A stretch of DNA of 64,000 nucleotides, taken from the NCBI RefSeq assembly GCF_027409185.1, contig NC_084463.1:160433869-160497868 (forward strand), given 5' to 3'. This DNA is from Cynocephalus volans. Its lineage: Eukaryota; Chordata; Mammalia; Dermoptera; Cynocephalidae. The number at the start of each line of letters is the position of its first letter. Position 1 is the first letter of the stretch. Of the stretch, positions 21,570-58,500 are shown one piece after another. Under the pieces are notes generated by a model. The model searched no databases, was not told where the DNA came from, and saw only the letters and a list, made by a program, of their open reading frames with translations. Made by a program: the position numbers and the translations under genes.

Positions 21570-22640
21570 AAGCCCTGAGCTCGGGGAAGGCCGCAGCCCC
21601 GCACCGCATCCCCCGATCTCTCGGTTTTCCAACTTCCAGCAGCGCGGGCGGCCCGCGGGCCTGCTTCCCGCCGCCTCTGCCGCCCTCTCCTGGGTAAGGC
21701 GGCGCAGTGGGCGCTCCCAGGTGGGTGGCCCGAGGGCTTGGGGGAGAGGGCAGGGATGTCGACCTCGCGCAGTTTCCCGGTTCGAGAAACTCCAGCAGCA
21801 ACGCTGGAGAAAAAACGGGTTCCCCCAGTCGCTCAGCCCTCCATCCCGTTCGCTGCCCGGACCGGGAAAGCAAGGCCGAGCCGGGCCGGGACTTACCCAA
21901 GGTCACGCGGCGAGCCCCAGCCCGGAGGGCCGGCTCCCGGCGCTGCGCCCGGGCGCACGGAGCCGCCGAGGCGGGGTGGCGGCGCCGGGGGCGCGGGGCG
22001 GGGCGGGGGCGGGGACCCGGCGGGTGGGGCTGCCGTTTGCCGAGCGCCCTGCAGGGGTCCGCTCGCCCCGGCCCCGCCTCTCCTCCCAGCAGCTGCCGCA
22101 GCCCGAGGCAATCTCGGCCCCGCGCCGGGGGCGGCCGGGAGGGGGCGAGCAGCGCTGCGGCCGCGCCGCCACCGCCCGAGCGCTCGCGAATGCCCGCCGG
22201 GGCGCGGCGTGGGGCGCGGCCGCCCGACCCTGCAACCCGAGCTGCGGCCCCCGGTTAAAAATACCCCGGCCCTGCCCTCCCCGCGTGCCCTTCGGCCTGC
22301 GCCCCGGCCCTCCCGCCCGGCAGGGCTGGCCCCTCCCCGGGAACGACTCTGCCTGCCACTAATTTGTCCCCGCGGAGTTGGCCCGGCGCCTTCGGAGGGT
22401 GGGGCGGGGAGACACCATAAGAGATAGTCAGAGACGGTGCCCGAGAGATAAGGGGAGCCGAGAGGAAGCGGGGCAGGAGCCCGAGGAAGAGGAGGACGAC
22501 GACGAAGAAAAGGAGGGCGGAGGGGGCGGGAGGAGGGCGGGGAGGAGCGCTCTTCCTGGTTGGGCCCTGTCCTGAGCTGCCGCCGGGGAAACCAGCTGCA
22601 GGGACCGCAGCGACCCCCCAAGCACCCCTCCCCCAGGTAA
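21570..22640 (+). promoter_or_regulatory. CAPN1: CpG-island promoter of CAPN1
   Basis: About 1.1 kb of very GC-rich, CpG-dense sequence with repeated GC boxes ('ggggcggggcgggggcgggg' near 21995) and no TATA box at the expected place. A non-coding first exon ends at 22636 with the donor gtaagg. The start of that exon cannot be fixed from sequence; it is probably after 22540. Long open frames here on both strands are an effect of high GC. Confidence 0.8.
22540..22636 (+). other. CAPN1: CAPN1 exon 1 (5'UTR), start approximate
   Basis: Ends CCCCCAG at a consensus donor. It joins exon 2 at 23351, where the ATG follows after one base, giving CCAGGATGG with A at -3 and G at +4. Confidence 0.6.
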
Positions 22641-23351
22641 GGAGCTGGGTGACCGGGCCGGGATTCCCTGACCCCGGACGCTGCTCCCGGGCGGAGGGAC
22701 TGCCTCAGCGTGGCCCCTCCTCGGGCCCTCTGTGTGCCTGGGACAGGGGCAGGGGCTCGGGAAACGGCACAGCCGAGGGGCCTGCCCCCAGCCGGTGTTC
22801 ACCACTGTCCCCAGGGGCTGGGCTGGGGCCCAGCAGCTCTGATCTCCCAGCCTGTCTCAGGGTCCTGAGCACCCCGACCGCCGGGAGTTTGGGGCTCCAG
22901 GAAGAGGGGACAGTGCACCAGAAGCTTGGTTTGTTTGGGGAGGGGGTTCCAGGCAGGCAAACAGAGTCAGAGGCCTTCCCTGGGGTCTCTCACCTTCCCA
23001 ATTCCCTGTGTTATTGCGAGGCTCCGCCCTGCCACACCTGGCCGGCTGGCTGACCTCAGAGCTGCAGGCCCCAGGACAATGGAAGTGGAGAAAGGAGAGG
23101 TGGCAGCATTGTGTGGGGGTAGGGAGGTGATGACCAGCACACCCAGGAACTGGGGAGCCCCTTTCCTGGATTCTGGGAGGACAGGGAAGTGTCCAAGAGC
23201 TCTGAGTTCTGTGAGGGGAACAGCGAGGCAGGGAGACTCCAGGTTTGGGGAGGAAGGGTGGGCTGGGGCAGGAGAGCAGTGCTAGCAGGTAGGAGCCCCT
23301 GTTCTAGGCCTGGGAAGGCCTGGGTTCTGAGCAGGCCCTCTGTCCTGCAGG

Positions 23352-47308
<23,957 letters not shown>

Positions 47309-48015
47309 GGCAGAGGCTCAGGCCCCCCTCGCTGTGCCCCTCTCCTGCCTGTCTGCCAATCCACGCCCTCCTGCCACCCCACACCGGGCTGTGCCAGCTG
47401 CAAGTGCCTTCCTTGGAGCAGGGAGGTGGCTTTGTGCTCGTGTCCCTTCTCAGCCGCGACTGTTTATCTGCCCCGGCCAGAGCTGTGTGGCCTCCCTGCC
47501 TGTGCCAGCCATGGCCTCGGGATGGACTCCCCTGGCCCCTCCTGTCGGCAAGCCACAAGGCGGCTTTCGCTTATTCCCGCCTCAGGGCAGGACTTCAGGG
47601 GGAAGTGACAGCCCCAGGCCCCCCTGATGTGTCCCCTCCTCTCACTCCAGAGGCCACCCACCTGGCCTCCCACCCACCTGGCCTCACCTGCAGACTTTAA
47701 GCTATAACCACTAGCTCCGCACAGGCTGCGATCTAGGCGTGCAGAGCCCCCTCCCGGCTGGGATAGCCCCCGGAGCTGGGAACGCCTGTGCCTTCCTGTG
47801 CAGCAGGCAGTGCCCCCTCTGCCCCGCAGCCCTGCCCTGCCGGACCACCAGGAGCTGCCCAGCCTGAAGGGTGGTCAGGCCTTCCCTTCCTCCTTTTTTA
47901 TATTGGTGATTTTAAAAGAGACTCTTCTGGGTCTGGTGTACTGGTTATTGGGGTGCCAGAGGCACTGGGCGTGGGGTGGGGAGGTCCCATGTTTCCATGC
48001 AGTGGAACCCCAAAT

Positions 48016-48021
48016 AATAAA
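48016..48021 (+). terminator. CAPN1: CAPN1 polyadenylation signal
   Basis: AATAAA 708 nt after the stop, with a T/GT-rich stretch downstream. The 3'UTR is therefore about 47309-48040. Confidence 0.85.
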
Positions 48022-48040
48022 GAAAAAGGCCTTATATTTA

Positions 48041-49490
48041 TCTCTGGAGTGTGTTTCTTCCAAACCTGCTGCCGGGAAGCCTTGGCCTGTGGGGATAGCT
48101 TGTGGCATCAGCCTATCCCTGTCCTGCTGTCACTCCATCTCCTTTCCCATCACCCGGAGGCTTGCACCCCTGCTGGAGTGCTGGGCATCTGGATGGGGTC
48201 ACCTCTGGCCCTGGGAGGTACAGGAGGATGGGACAGGGCCACAGCTGAGCTCCTACACATACCCCTCAAGCGCCAGTGGCCTGACCCGTTTTTCCTGCAC
48301 ACTTCTGCCCCATGAGGTGAGGCTCCAGCTGAAACTCAAACCCCTACTTAGCACAAACTTGACCCCCCAGGGAGCTCCCCAGAGCACAGAGCCTTCTTCA
48401 GGTCCTCCTGGGGGGCAGGTGAGAAGGGTGGCCCCTGTGACCCAGACACCTGCAGCTTACATAAGCCGCTCCAGCCCCCTCTGGGATCCCAGCTTCTCTT
48501 ATCAGAGATGAGAGTGGTTGAGGTGGGGCTAGTGGGGGGATGGAGCCACAAACTGACAACATCTGTAGGACAAGCTGAGGAACAAGGGGGTGGCGGCCCC
48601 CAGTCCAGGGTGGAGACTGAGGTGGAGGCCCCTGCTCGCTGCCTGGACATGGTCTCCGCTGTCCTGAGCCTGCATTTTGCCCTTGTCACCCTTTGGCCAG
48701 GTCCTGCTGGGCCTTAGTGTCCTCCTCAGTAGGGGAGGAGCCTAGGCTGGTTTGTGTGTGCTGGGGTGGGGGGAAGGGTGGGCCGTGCGCTGGGCCCCAC
48801 CCTCTTGCCCAACCCCCTAGTTGTTCTCTGTTGGATTTTATTCGATGACAATGACTGGGTGGAACACCGTGGGTCTAGGTGATCTTGGGCTCTAACCTCT
48901 CAAACACCTGGACTCTGAGGCCGAGGGCCACTGGGGTAGGGGTAGGGATGCGGGGCTTCCTCTCGGCTGCCCTATTTGAGCATTTTTAAAGGACTTTTTC
49001 CAAGTGTCACTGGTGAAGCCAAATCCCTGACTGCCCATGGAGTAGGGGAGGGGCAAACAGCCATGATCGCTGGTACCTCGTTATCACCGGCACCCCGTAA
49101 TTCTGACCTCTGAGCATTTAATGCTCCAGCTGTGATTTGGAGCCCAGTGAAAGGGACTGCGTCTCATGTGCTGAGGCCAGAACCAGGGCTCCTGAAGATG
49201 CCTCATGATGGCCTCGGGAGGAAAGGAAAGGCAACTGCGCTGCTGCACTGCTGGGGTCCTCGAGTGAGGGCAGGGGGCTGTGAGACGGCCCTCCAGGACC
49301 CCTGGCTCTTCTAACTCAGGAGATGAGAGGTGGAGGGACTTGGAGAAAGGGCCTGGGGGAGGGGACACCCAAGGCCTCCCGTGAGGTGTAACCAGAGCCC
49401 TCTGAGCTGCCGGACTTGGGTTGTCTGTGGTTCTAACCCCTGGCCTATTCCTCCACCTCCCAAGGCCCTTCCTCAGCCCCTTTACATAAG
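48041..49490. other. Intergenic sequence between CAPN1 and SLC22A20
   Basis: GC-rich, no recognised repeat and no gene. Open frames on both strands lack splice or family support. Confidence 0.5.
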
Positions 49491-49527
49491 GCCTCGACAG
49501 GCTGGGCAGTGGGTCAGGCCCGTGGCC
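49488..49527 (+). promoter_or_regulatory. SLC22A20: Possible SLC22A20 core promoter
   Basis: A TATA-like TTTACATAAGG lies 30-40 bp before the start codon. If used, the leader would be very short; a start further upstream is possible. Confidence 0.3.
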
Positions 49528-52500
49528 ATGGCCTTCACAGACTTGCTGGATGCCCTGGGCGGTGTGGGCCGCTTCCAGCTGGTCTACACAGCCCTGCTGC
49601 TGCTGCCCTGCAGCCTGCTGGCCTGCCACAACTTCCTGCAGAACTTCACAGCTGCCGTGCCCCACCACCACTGCCAGGGCTCCGCCAACCGCACTGAGGC
49701 CACCACCAATGACTCAGGGGCCTGGCTGAGGGCCACCATACCCCTGGACCAGCTTGGGGCCCCCGAGCCATGTCGGCGCTTCACAGAGCCTCAATGGGCC
49801 CTCCTGAGCCCCAACACCTCTGTCCATGGGGTGGCCACAGAGGGCTGCAAGGATGGCTGGGTCTATGACCGCAGCGTTTTCCCATCCACCATCGTGATGG
49901 AGGTCAGAGGGGGCCGGGAGGTGTGGGGGGCTGCTGCCAAGGCCGGGGCTGGAGCGTCCCTCTCTCCCCTGCAGTGGGATCTGGTATGTGAGGCCCGCAC
50001 CTTCCGCGATCTGGCTCAGTCCATCTACATGGCCGGGGTGCTGGTGGGGGCCGCCGTGTTTGGCAGCCTGGCGGACAGGTGAGTCTTTGGGGATGAGGGT
50101 CCCAGCCACCCAGCACAGGCTGGAAAGCTCCAGGCCTCTGCATTCATTTTTCTCAAGGTTTATTCGTGTATTTTTAAATAGCTAATACACATAATCCACT
50201 CACATGGTTTAAATTCCAAAAGGCACAAAAGAACATGCAGGGAAGCATCCCCCACCCCACTCCTGACCCTCCCTGAAGTAGTTTCCAGAGGCCATCCTGG
50301 TTTCTGCCTCTTACCACAGACATTTTATGACTCTATGCGTTGTTGAGTGAATGCGGGTATGTATTCTGTCCATTTTTATGCAAATGCTGGCACGGCCAGA
50401 CATGGTTCTGCACGCGGCTTTTTCTTCACTTTGGAGGCCTCTCCACACTTCTGCAGGAAGAACTTTTCTGCCCTCTCTAATGTCCACACTGCATCCAGCC
50501 ATTTGAATGAGTCAGAACTAGCTGTGCTGACTGCTATTGATGGACAGCGAGAAAGCCTGGCCCAGGTTCTCATGCGGTCGGCTCCTGCGCCGCCGCCTCT
50601 GTCCCTCGCCCCACCCCTTCCTCCCTGTCTCTCTTCTCTCCCCTCTTTCCTCCATTAGGCGCCTCCTCTCTGTTCAGTTTGGGAGGCGGGGAGGCTCCCA
50701 GACTCCAGACCTCACACCCTGGAGTGTAGATTGCTCCCTGTGCTGCAGCCCCAGGCCTCTCATCACCCTGTCATGACATGTTCTGGTCTTTCTACATGTG
50801 AGCTTGGAGTGTCTTGTATGTCACCAGCCCTCAGCTCAGGCCTGTCAGTTAGAGGTGATCAATGAATGTTTGTGTAAGTGTGAATGAATGAATGAATGAA
50901 TGAGTATGTCATGGGGTGTGTGGAGAAGAAATGTACCCATCCCCTTCTTGGCCTGTTGCCCCCCTGGCCAAGACAGGGCCTTGTGCTCTGGCCCTGGACT
51001 CATTTGCAAATGGGAACCCTGCCTCCTGGCCTCGGAGCCCTCTGTAGCATGGCAGCCCCACCCCACCCCAGCTTCTCCAACGGGACCAGTTCACATGAAG
51101 ACTCGACCCTGGGTCCTGTTCTCACAGCCTAGGACTGGCCAAGGGATCATGCCCCTGTGAGTGCTGGCTTGAGGCCTCCCTCCAGCCAGAGTGACGCTCA
51201 GGCGACCCCCTCCCACCTGCCACACCCACCTCCAGGTCTTTGCAGAATTCCTGCCTTTCTCAGACCCTGGAATAAATCTGTTCATCTCAAATTTGCTTTC
51301 ACACCATGTCCCTCCTCCCCTGACCTCACCAGTGCCCGGGTCCCAGCAGTTGTGCATTTCTGTTCTGGAGGAGTGGCTTTCCCTGGGCACCCCGCTTCCC
51401 CTGGACAGTCTTGATAACCCCTCACTAGGGCAGCGGGGTCGGGTGCAGGCTGCTGCTCTGCTCCCTCGGGGGACGCTGCTGCTGCTGCTGCCTCTGGAGC
51501 CCTAATGCTTGTGCCCGTTCACTGCCTCAGGCTGGGCCGCAAGGCCCCCCTGGTCTGGTCATACCTGCAGCTGGCCGTTTCGGGGGCCGCCACGGCATAT
51601 TTCGGCTCCTTCAGTGTCTACTGTGTCTTCCGGTTCCTGATGGGCATGACCTTCTCCGGCATCATCCTCAACTCCCTCTCGCTGGGTGAGTCCAGTGAGG
51701 GAGGAGCCTGGAAAGGCTGGGGCTGGAGGAAGAGGGGCGGCAGCCCCATCACTGGACATCTTTCTTTTCGGTTTGGTGGCTGGTGGGTGCAGGGATCTAA
51801 CCCTGTTCATTGGACATCTTTCTTAATTTGTTTTCTTGGGATTCTCATCCAGTGACCTCCACTCAAAACCTCCCACCAGGGTTCAGGACTTGGGAGACAT
51901 GGGCCCCAGATCATGGCCCCGCTGGCAGTGAGCGGTGGGACCCTCACTGAGGGTAGAGATATCTTTGCCTGAGTCTCCGTGGGTCTCTAGAATGAGTTTA
52001 AGTTGCCACAGAGTCATGATGAAGGGGGCAGGGTAGATTTCACAACCACGTGGGTAGATGAGTCCCACTGAGTGGGTTGTCGCTTCCTCTGTAGTTGTGG
52101 AGTGGATGCCCACCCAGGGCCGGACCGTGGCAGGTGTCTTGCTGGGGTACGCCTTCACCTTGGGCCAGCTCATCCTGGCCGGAGTGGCATACCTGATCCG
52201 CCCCTGGCGGTGGCTGCAGTTAGCCGTCTCTGCTCCCTTCCTGATCTTTTTCCTCTATTCTTGGTATGTCCTGAGCAGAGCAGGGTGGGGGAGGATGCAC
52301 CCATGTGGCCGAGCCCTCACCTGGGGTGTGCAGTGACTGGGACTTGCTGGACTGGGCGGGGATGCAAAGGATAGCAGGTGCTCATGGGGACCCCAGGCTC
52401 CCAAGTACTCATGAATGGCTATCGGGCAGTTTGGTAAAATCCCTTACATTAGTTAGTGTGGGGCTCCAGAACATTCCAAATGCCTTTCCCTTCAACTCCT

Positions 52501-55500
52501 CTCCACCTCACAACAACCCCATGGCATTTCATAAGAGGCAAACTGAGGCACAGCCCCGAGAGGGTCCTTGATTTATTCAAGGCCACACAGCTGAGGTCAG
52601 AACCAGATTCAAACCAGGTCTGTCAAAGCCCTAAGACCTGTGTAGTCTCTAAGTACCCTTCAGTGATTCTCTGTATGTTGTGCTGCAGAAAAAGGGAAGC
52701 TGGCATGATGCCCAGTCTTCCTGATGCTGCAGACAGGAGGACACTGCACCCTTTTTAGGGTCTGAAAGGCAGAGGAAGGTGTTCTTGGGTTTGGAGAATG
52801 GAATGAGCTCCACCTGGTCTTGGGTCCTTCTTCCTTGTCTTCGTCCCAGGTGGCTGCCAGAGTCATCCCGATGGCTCCTCCTTCACGGCAAGTCCCATTT
52901 AGCGGTGCGGAACTTGCGAAAGGTGGCTGCAATCAATGGGAGAAAGGAGGAAGGGGAAAGGCTGACCAAAGAGGTAAGTGGCTGGGGGAAAGGAAGGGCA
53001 GGGACAGCCTTGCTGGCAGCCTCCACTAATACCAGGATTTAGCCACTTCCCAGGACCCACCTGCTATCCAGGTGTACGGAGTGACAGGGCAGGCAGAGCT
53101 CTGGTGGGGAGATGTTTAAGCATTGAATGGTTGTGTGATCTGGGATAAATAACTCAACTGCTTTGTCCGTCAGTCTATCCATCTGTATAATGACATGGAC
53201 ATTCACATTGGCATTCACGTCGACATCCAGTCGAAATTTCAGTAAAATAAAAATATTATAATAGCTATCTAATCCAGGTGCCTGAGTCAACAAGAATGCA
53301 AAAAAGAAGAAAAAATAACAAGCATAAAACAAAATGGTTGGACAATCAATACAAAAGTACCATTTGTTATAAGGTAGTCACCATTTATTACCAAGAAGAA
53401 GCATTTATTGAGCCCCGTGTCAGGCCCTATGCTAAGAGCTTTGCATACGTAATCTCATTTAATGCTTCCTTTTTGCCGATGAGGATACCGAAGTCTGGAA
53501 GGGTCAGGTAATTTGCCTAAGAGCACACAGTGGGAGTGGCAGACCCACTGGGAACCCCTGCTCTATCTCAAAGTCCATACCAGCAAGGGGGTGAGGGTCC
53601 TTCTGGAGTGTTGGGGCTCATGTTGGAGCCTCTGCTTCATCTCAAAGTCCTGGGATGGAAGGAGACTAAAACCAGCCACCTTGCCAGAGACCTCAACCCC
53701 AGCTCTCCTCCCCACGGATAAAGGGATCCCTAGCAGGAACATAGGGTCCCACACCCCTCACTTCTCTAATCGGACTTTCCTCACCCAGGTGGTGAGCTCC
53801 TACATCCACAGCGAGTTTGCAAGTGTCCGCACCTCCAACTCAATCTTGGACCTCTTCCGAACCCCGGCCATCCGCAAGGTCACCTGCTGTCTCATGGTGG
53901 TCTGGTAGGTGATGGGTTCATAGCCAAGACTTTGACCTGTGGCAGGGATATGCCCTCTGTCCCCAATGACAAATTTCTGAAAAAATTTTCATGCAATGAG
54001 CAGGTGAGCCTTGGAAGTTCCATCTCACCACACACTCTTTCTCTAGCATTGGCCCTCTGCTGAGTTCTGAGACATCCTGATAAATGAGACATTTGTGTTG
54101 ACCTAGGGACTCTACATCTGGGCAGTGGGTCTCAACTGGATGGGGGTAGGGCAAGGCTATTGGAATCACCCAAGCAGCTTTTCTAGAATGCACCTTGTCA
54201 CATCTTGATATGTCCTTGAGACTCTCTAGGGGATTCTGGGAAGTGTCCCACTCTGGAAAAATACTTTTGGGTCCAGAAGGGGACAGACAGGGAAACAATG
54301 ATTTCCATGCTGTATGACAAGTGTCCTAACAGCAGTTCTCCTGGTTGGGGCTGCTGAGGGCTTCATGAAGGAGGTGGCATTTAGGTGGGTTCTAAAAGGT
54401 GGTTAATGGAGTTTGCCAGGTGGGCAGGACGGAATTCCTAACAGGTACACGGGTGTGAAGATGTGAAATGGATAAAAACACAAAGGCAACCCACATGCAT
54501 CAGCACCGACTGGGAGGCAGCAAATCCTAAGAGAAGGGGCCAGTGAAAAACCACTGTCTTAAATCTGTTCCTTGGAGTAGATGTGGGCACCCTTCCTTAG
54601 AAGTTACCAGCTGGCCTCTGAGGCCAGAGTACCCACGTGACCTGAGAAAGTCACAGAGCCTCCCATTGCCTCAGTTTCCCACTTCTGTACTGACCTGTAA
54701 GGTCCTCATGAGAATTAAAAGTTAAGACAGGTAAAGCGCTCACACCGCACGTGGTCCCTGGGAAGCTCTTGGGTAGTGTCTTTATTGTCTGTTTTGGATT
54801 TGGGGCTGTGTCCCCTGTGCACTGGGAATGTGGGGTTGTCCCACACTCTGGAGGCTGGGAAGGCTTCTGCCTGGACAGTGTTGCCTGCGGGGCAGTTCTG
54901 GTTCTGCACAGCAGGAAAGTCCTAAGTACAGGGGAGGGCGGTGTCACTGCCATCTGAAGGGAGCCCGACTGCCAGTCACCTTGTGCTTCCCGTGAGGGTG
55001 AAACAGATCATGAGTTCAAAATTCCAGGCTGAAAGGTCTCTCTTGGATCCTTCTGGAAAGAATAAGCAAAGGCCCACAAGAAAGCGACACGGCAGCAATC
55101 CGGGACTCTGCCGGCAGGTGGGGCGACTCGTCTGCGGGAGCCGGTCCCCAGCAGGCTTCTCCCAACCGACCTGACCCGACCGACCACTTGCGGCTTCCCC
55201 AGGCACCACCGGTTTGGTTCACGGCACTTACCAACCATGCCTGGAAAATCCTGCGTTTCCAAGTCTTTCACCTCACTGCAGGCTGGGAGCCGAACCAGAC
55301 ACACACCAGGGACCAATGCCACTGTCCTCGCTTTGGGGAGCAGGAGGGGGTGAGCGTGGCCCCACTTACCCCTTCCTCACGTGTGTGTCCGGGGCGGGGT
55401 AGGTGGGGGCAGAAATTCTTGGAGTTCATAAAGGGCTGGGGGGAGGAAGAGGAAGTATTAGGAGCTAGTAAACTTTTCACAAACTTCCACCACACCCTAT

Positions 55501-58500
55501 TGTGAATATCTTCCATTAACTTGCACATTTTTTTCCTTTACTAGCTTTTTTCTAAATTACAAACACAATGTATCCTAGCAATAAAAAATTTTTTTCGAAC
55601 AATCTAGAAATGTATAGGCAGTGTAGAGTATTAGTTAAGGAGTAGGACTCTGGAACCCTATTGCTTGGGTTTGAATCTCAGTTCTGCCACTTACTGGCTG
55701 TGTGATCCTTGGCAAGTTACTCAACCTCTCTGTGCCTCTATTTTCCCATTTATAACATGGGTGTCCTAATAGTACCTACCACATAGGGAGGATTGTTGTG
55801 AAGACTGGAAGAGTTAATGTATGTAAAGCAGGGAAAGTGGTAGCTGACGCATGAAAAATGTGAGAGAAGTGTTTCCTGTAATCAGGTGTTAGATAAAAGT
55901 GAATGTTCAAGGGCCGGTGGCTCGTGGCTCACTTGGGAGAGCGTGGTGCTGACAACACCAGGTCAAGGATTAAGATCCCCTTACCGGTCATCTTTTGAAA
56001 AAAAAAAGTGAATGTTCCTCCCACCCTACTCTTCTCCCATCTCCCAACAGCAAACTCTGTCAAGCATGTGTTTGCATCCTTCCAGACCTCTGTACATAGA
56101 AAACACACACACATATGTTCTTACAAAAATGGGTTAATACTCTATATATTCTGCTACTTGCTTTTTATAATTTAATCATATCTGCAAATACCTTTACAGC
56201 ATTACATGAACACAGCTCATGGCATGTGGTAGCTTTGCAATAAGTTTTTGATGAGTGAATGAACCAGTGAATGAATGAGTGAATACATTTTAGAATATTA
56301 TGAGCCATAGAAATGTAAAATGGAATGGAATCTTAGAGAAGGTCTGGTCCGTTCTCCTGCCAATGCCAATGCCTCGATGGCATTCCTGGATAGTTGTGGG
56401 CCAGTCTCTTTGGGAAAACTCAACTTCAGGGAGCATACTTCTTCACAAGGCTGCCCCTTACATTTCCCTCTAGTTGAGCAAACATATTATCAAGCAAAGT
56501 ATATGAGTAAACCGAGTAGTTTTTGACTGAGTGTCCCTCAGCCCTCTCAATGGTTACTTTATTTTTTGTGTATTTTAGTCTTATATTGCTACATAACAAA
56601 TTACTGTAATTTAGCGTAAAACAATTTATGAGCTTAAAATTCTGCAGGTGCGAAGTGCAGGCATATTATGGCTGGGTTCTCTGCTCAGGCTCTTACAAGG
56701 CTGAGACTAAGGTACTGATCAGGCTGCTTTCCTTTCTGGAGGCTCTGGGGAAGAATTCACATCAAGTTCATTCAGATTGCTGTTGGATGCAACTCCTTGC
56801 AGCTGTAGGATTGACGTCCACATTTCCTCGCTGGATGTTAGCCAAGGGCCACTCTCAGCTTCTAGAGGCCTCTGCGTTCCTGGCCAAGTGGCCCCCTCCA
56901 TCTCAGTGGAGAATCTCCCCCACATCAAGTCTCTCTCTTATTCAATATCATGTTTGTGATGTCCTAATCTATCTTTGTAACTTTTCTATGAATAGAAATT
57001 TCTTCCAAAATAAAAATTTTATTTTATAAAAAGGCAAGCTAACAGTAGAATAAGCTATTTACAGAAACCAACCTCCAAGAAAAAAACTATATTCAGAAAA
57101 TATATCTACATATATATATACATCTATAACTACAAATCAATAAGTAGTATTGATCCCTATCCTAACCCCTGAACCTGTGAATATGTTACCTTACATGGCA
57201 AAAATATGTTCATATACTTAATGGCATTTTAGAAATTCTCTTTTGTGAAATGTTCATCCAAGACTCCTGCCAATTTTCTACCAGGTTATTTATTTATTTA
57301 TTTATTTATTTATTATTGCTTTATAGGAATGTGCAGTTTTCTGAACACAGTTTTGTTTTATTTTATTTTATTTTTGGATATTGTTTTTTGCAAAATCTTC
57401 TTCTAGATTACCTTTTTTCATAAAACTTTATTTTAGTCTTTTCTTATTTGGCATGACCTTGACAGTTTTGAAGAGTATTGGTTGGGTATTTTGTAGAATG
57501 TCCCTTGATTTGAATTTGTCTAATGTTTTTCTCATGATTAGACTGGGGTGATGGATTTGGGAGAGGAGCACCATGGACTTCCCTTCTCATCACATGCTAT
57601 CAGGGCATGCATGATAGCAATATGTCTTATTACTGGTGATGTTAAATTTGATCACATGATTAAGGTAGTGTCTACCAGGTTTCTCCACTGTAAAGTTGTT
57701 GCTTTGCCTCCCACGGATTTGTCACCCCTTTTCCCCTGGGGGATGAAGCCACCAAAGATTACTCAAAGCCCATCTCTTCTGAGCAGTGAGAAGCCCCAGA
57801 AAGGGGTTAATCTCCCCAAACCCTCAAGAGCAAGGCATTCCTTCCACTGGGGAAATTAACCACGAATTGGGGTTCTCTTCCTGCATTTATTCTCCAGACC
57901 AGCAAGGTACAGGAAGAGACATAGTTCTAACAAGTTTAACAACAGAAGCTGGTAACATTCAGTAAAAACAAGTCAGATGACATTCTATTAGGCAATTAAG
58001 TGATCCACCAACAAAAGCTTGATCTAGCAAACATTCCTTCTTCCTCCAGCAGCTTCCCAGTAACTTTACATATCAATCAGTAACCTGTCTGTCTTTGAGC
58101 CAGCAACCTTGTTGTGTTATAACTCTTTATCTTACAACAGAGACTAAATAGCCTGGGGAAATTTTCCTGTTTTTTGTAAGGTCAATATTTGAAACTGCAA
58201 GGCTTTGGAAAACCAGGCCCTGTGAAGTACATTTGCTTTACGGATACTATACATAAAGTTAATAATATTCTGTGTCCAGATTCTATTATTTGAAGGTAAG
58301 TCCAGTCCATACTCAAGGGGAGGGGAATTAAACTCTACTTCCTGAGGGAGTAGAGTATCTATATATATTGTTTGAATTTCTTCCATAAGAAAGATTTATT
58401 TATTAAGTCATTTATTTGTACAGACTCGTTTATATATAGCTTATACTTTGGATTATAATTCAATAACACTATGTACTTTATTTCCCAAATTGTTCCAGCT

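Noticed and set aside
21893-22621. 242-aa minus-strand frame and several + frames in the CpG island
   Set aside because: Stop codons are rare in very GC-rich DNA. The frames overlap on both strands and the products are Pro/Arg/Gly-rich with no family features.
49330-49527. In-frame upstream ATG extending SLC22A20 by 66 residues
   Set aside because: SLC22 proteins begin MAF-(T/V)-DLL at 49528. The extension has no membrane or family character and spans the likely promoter.
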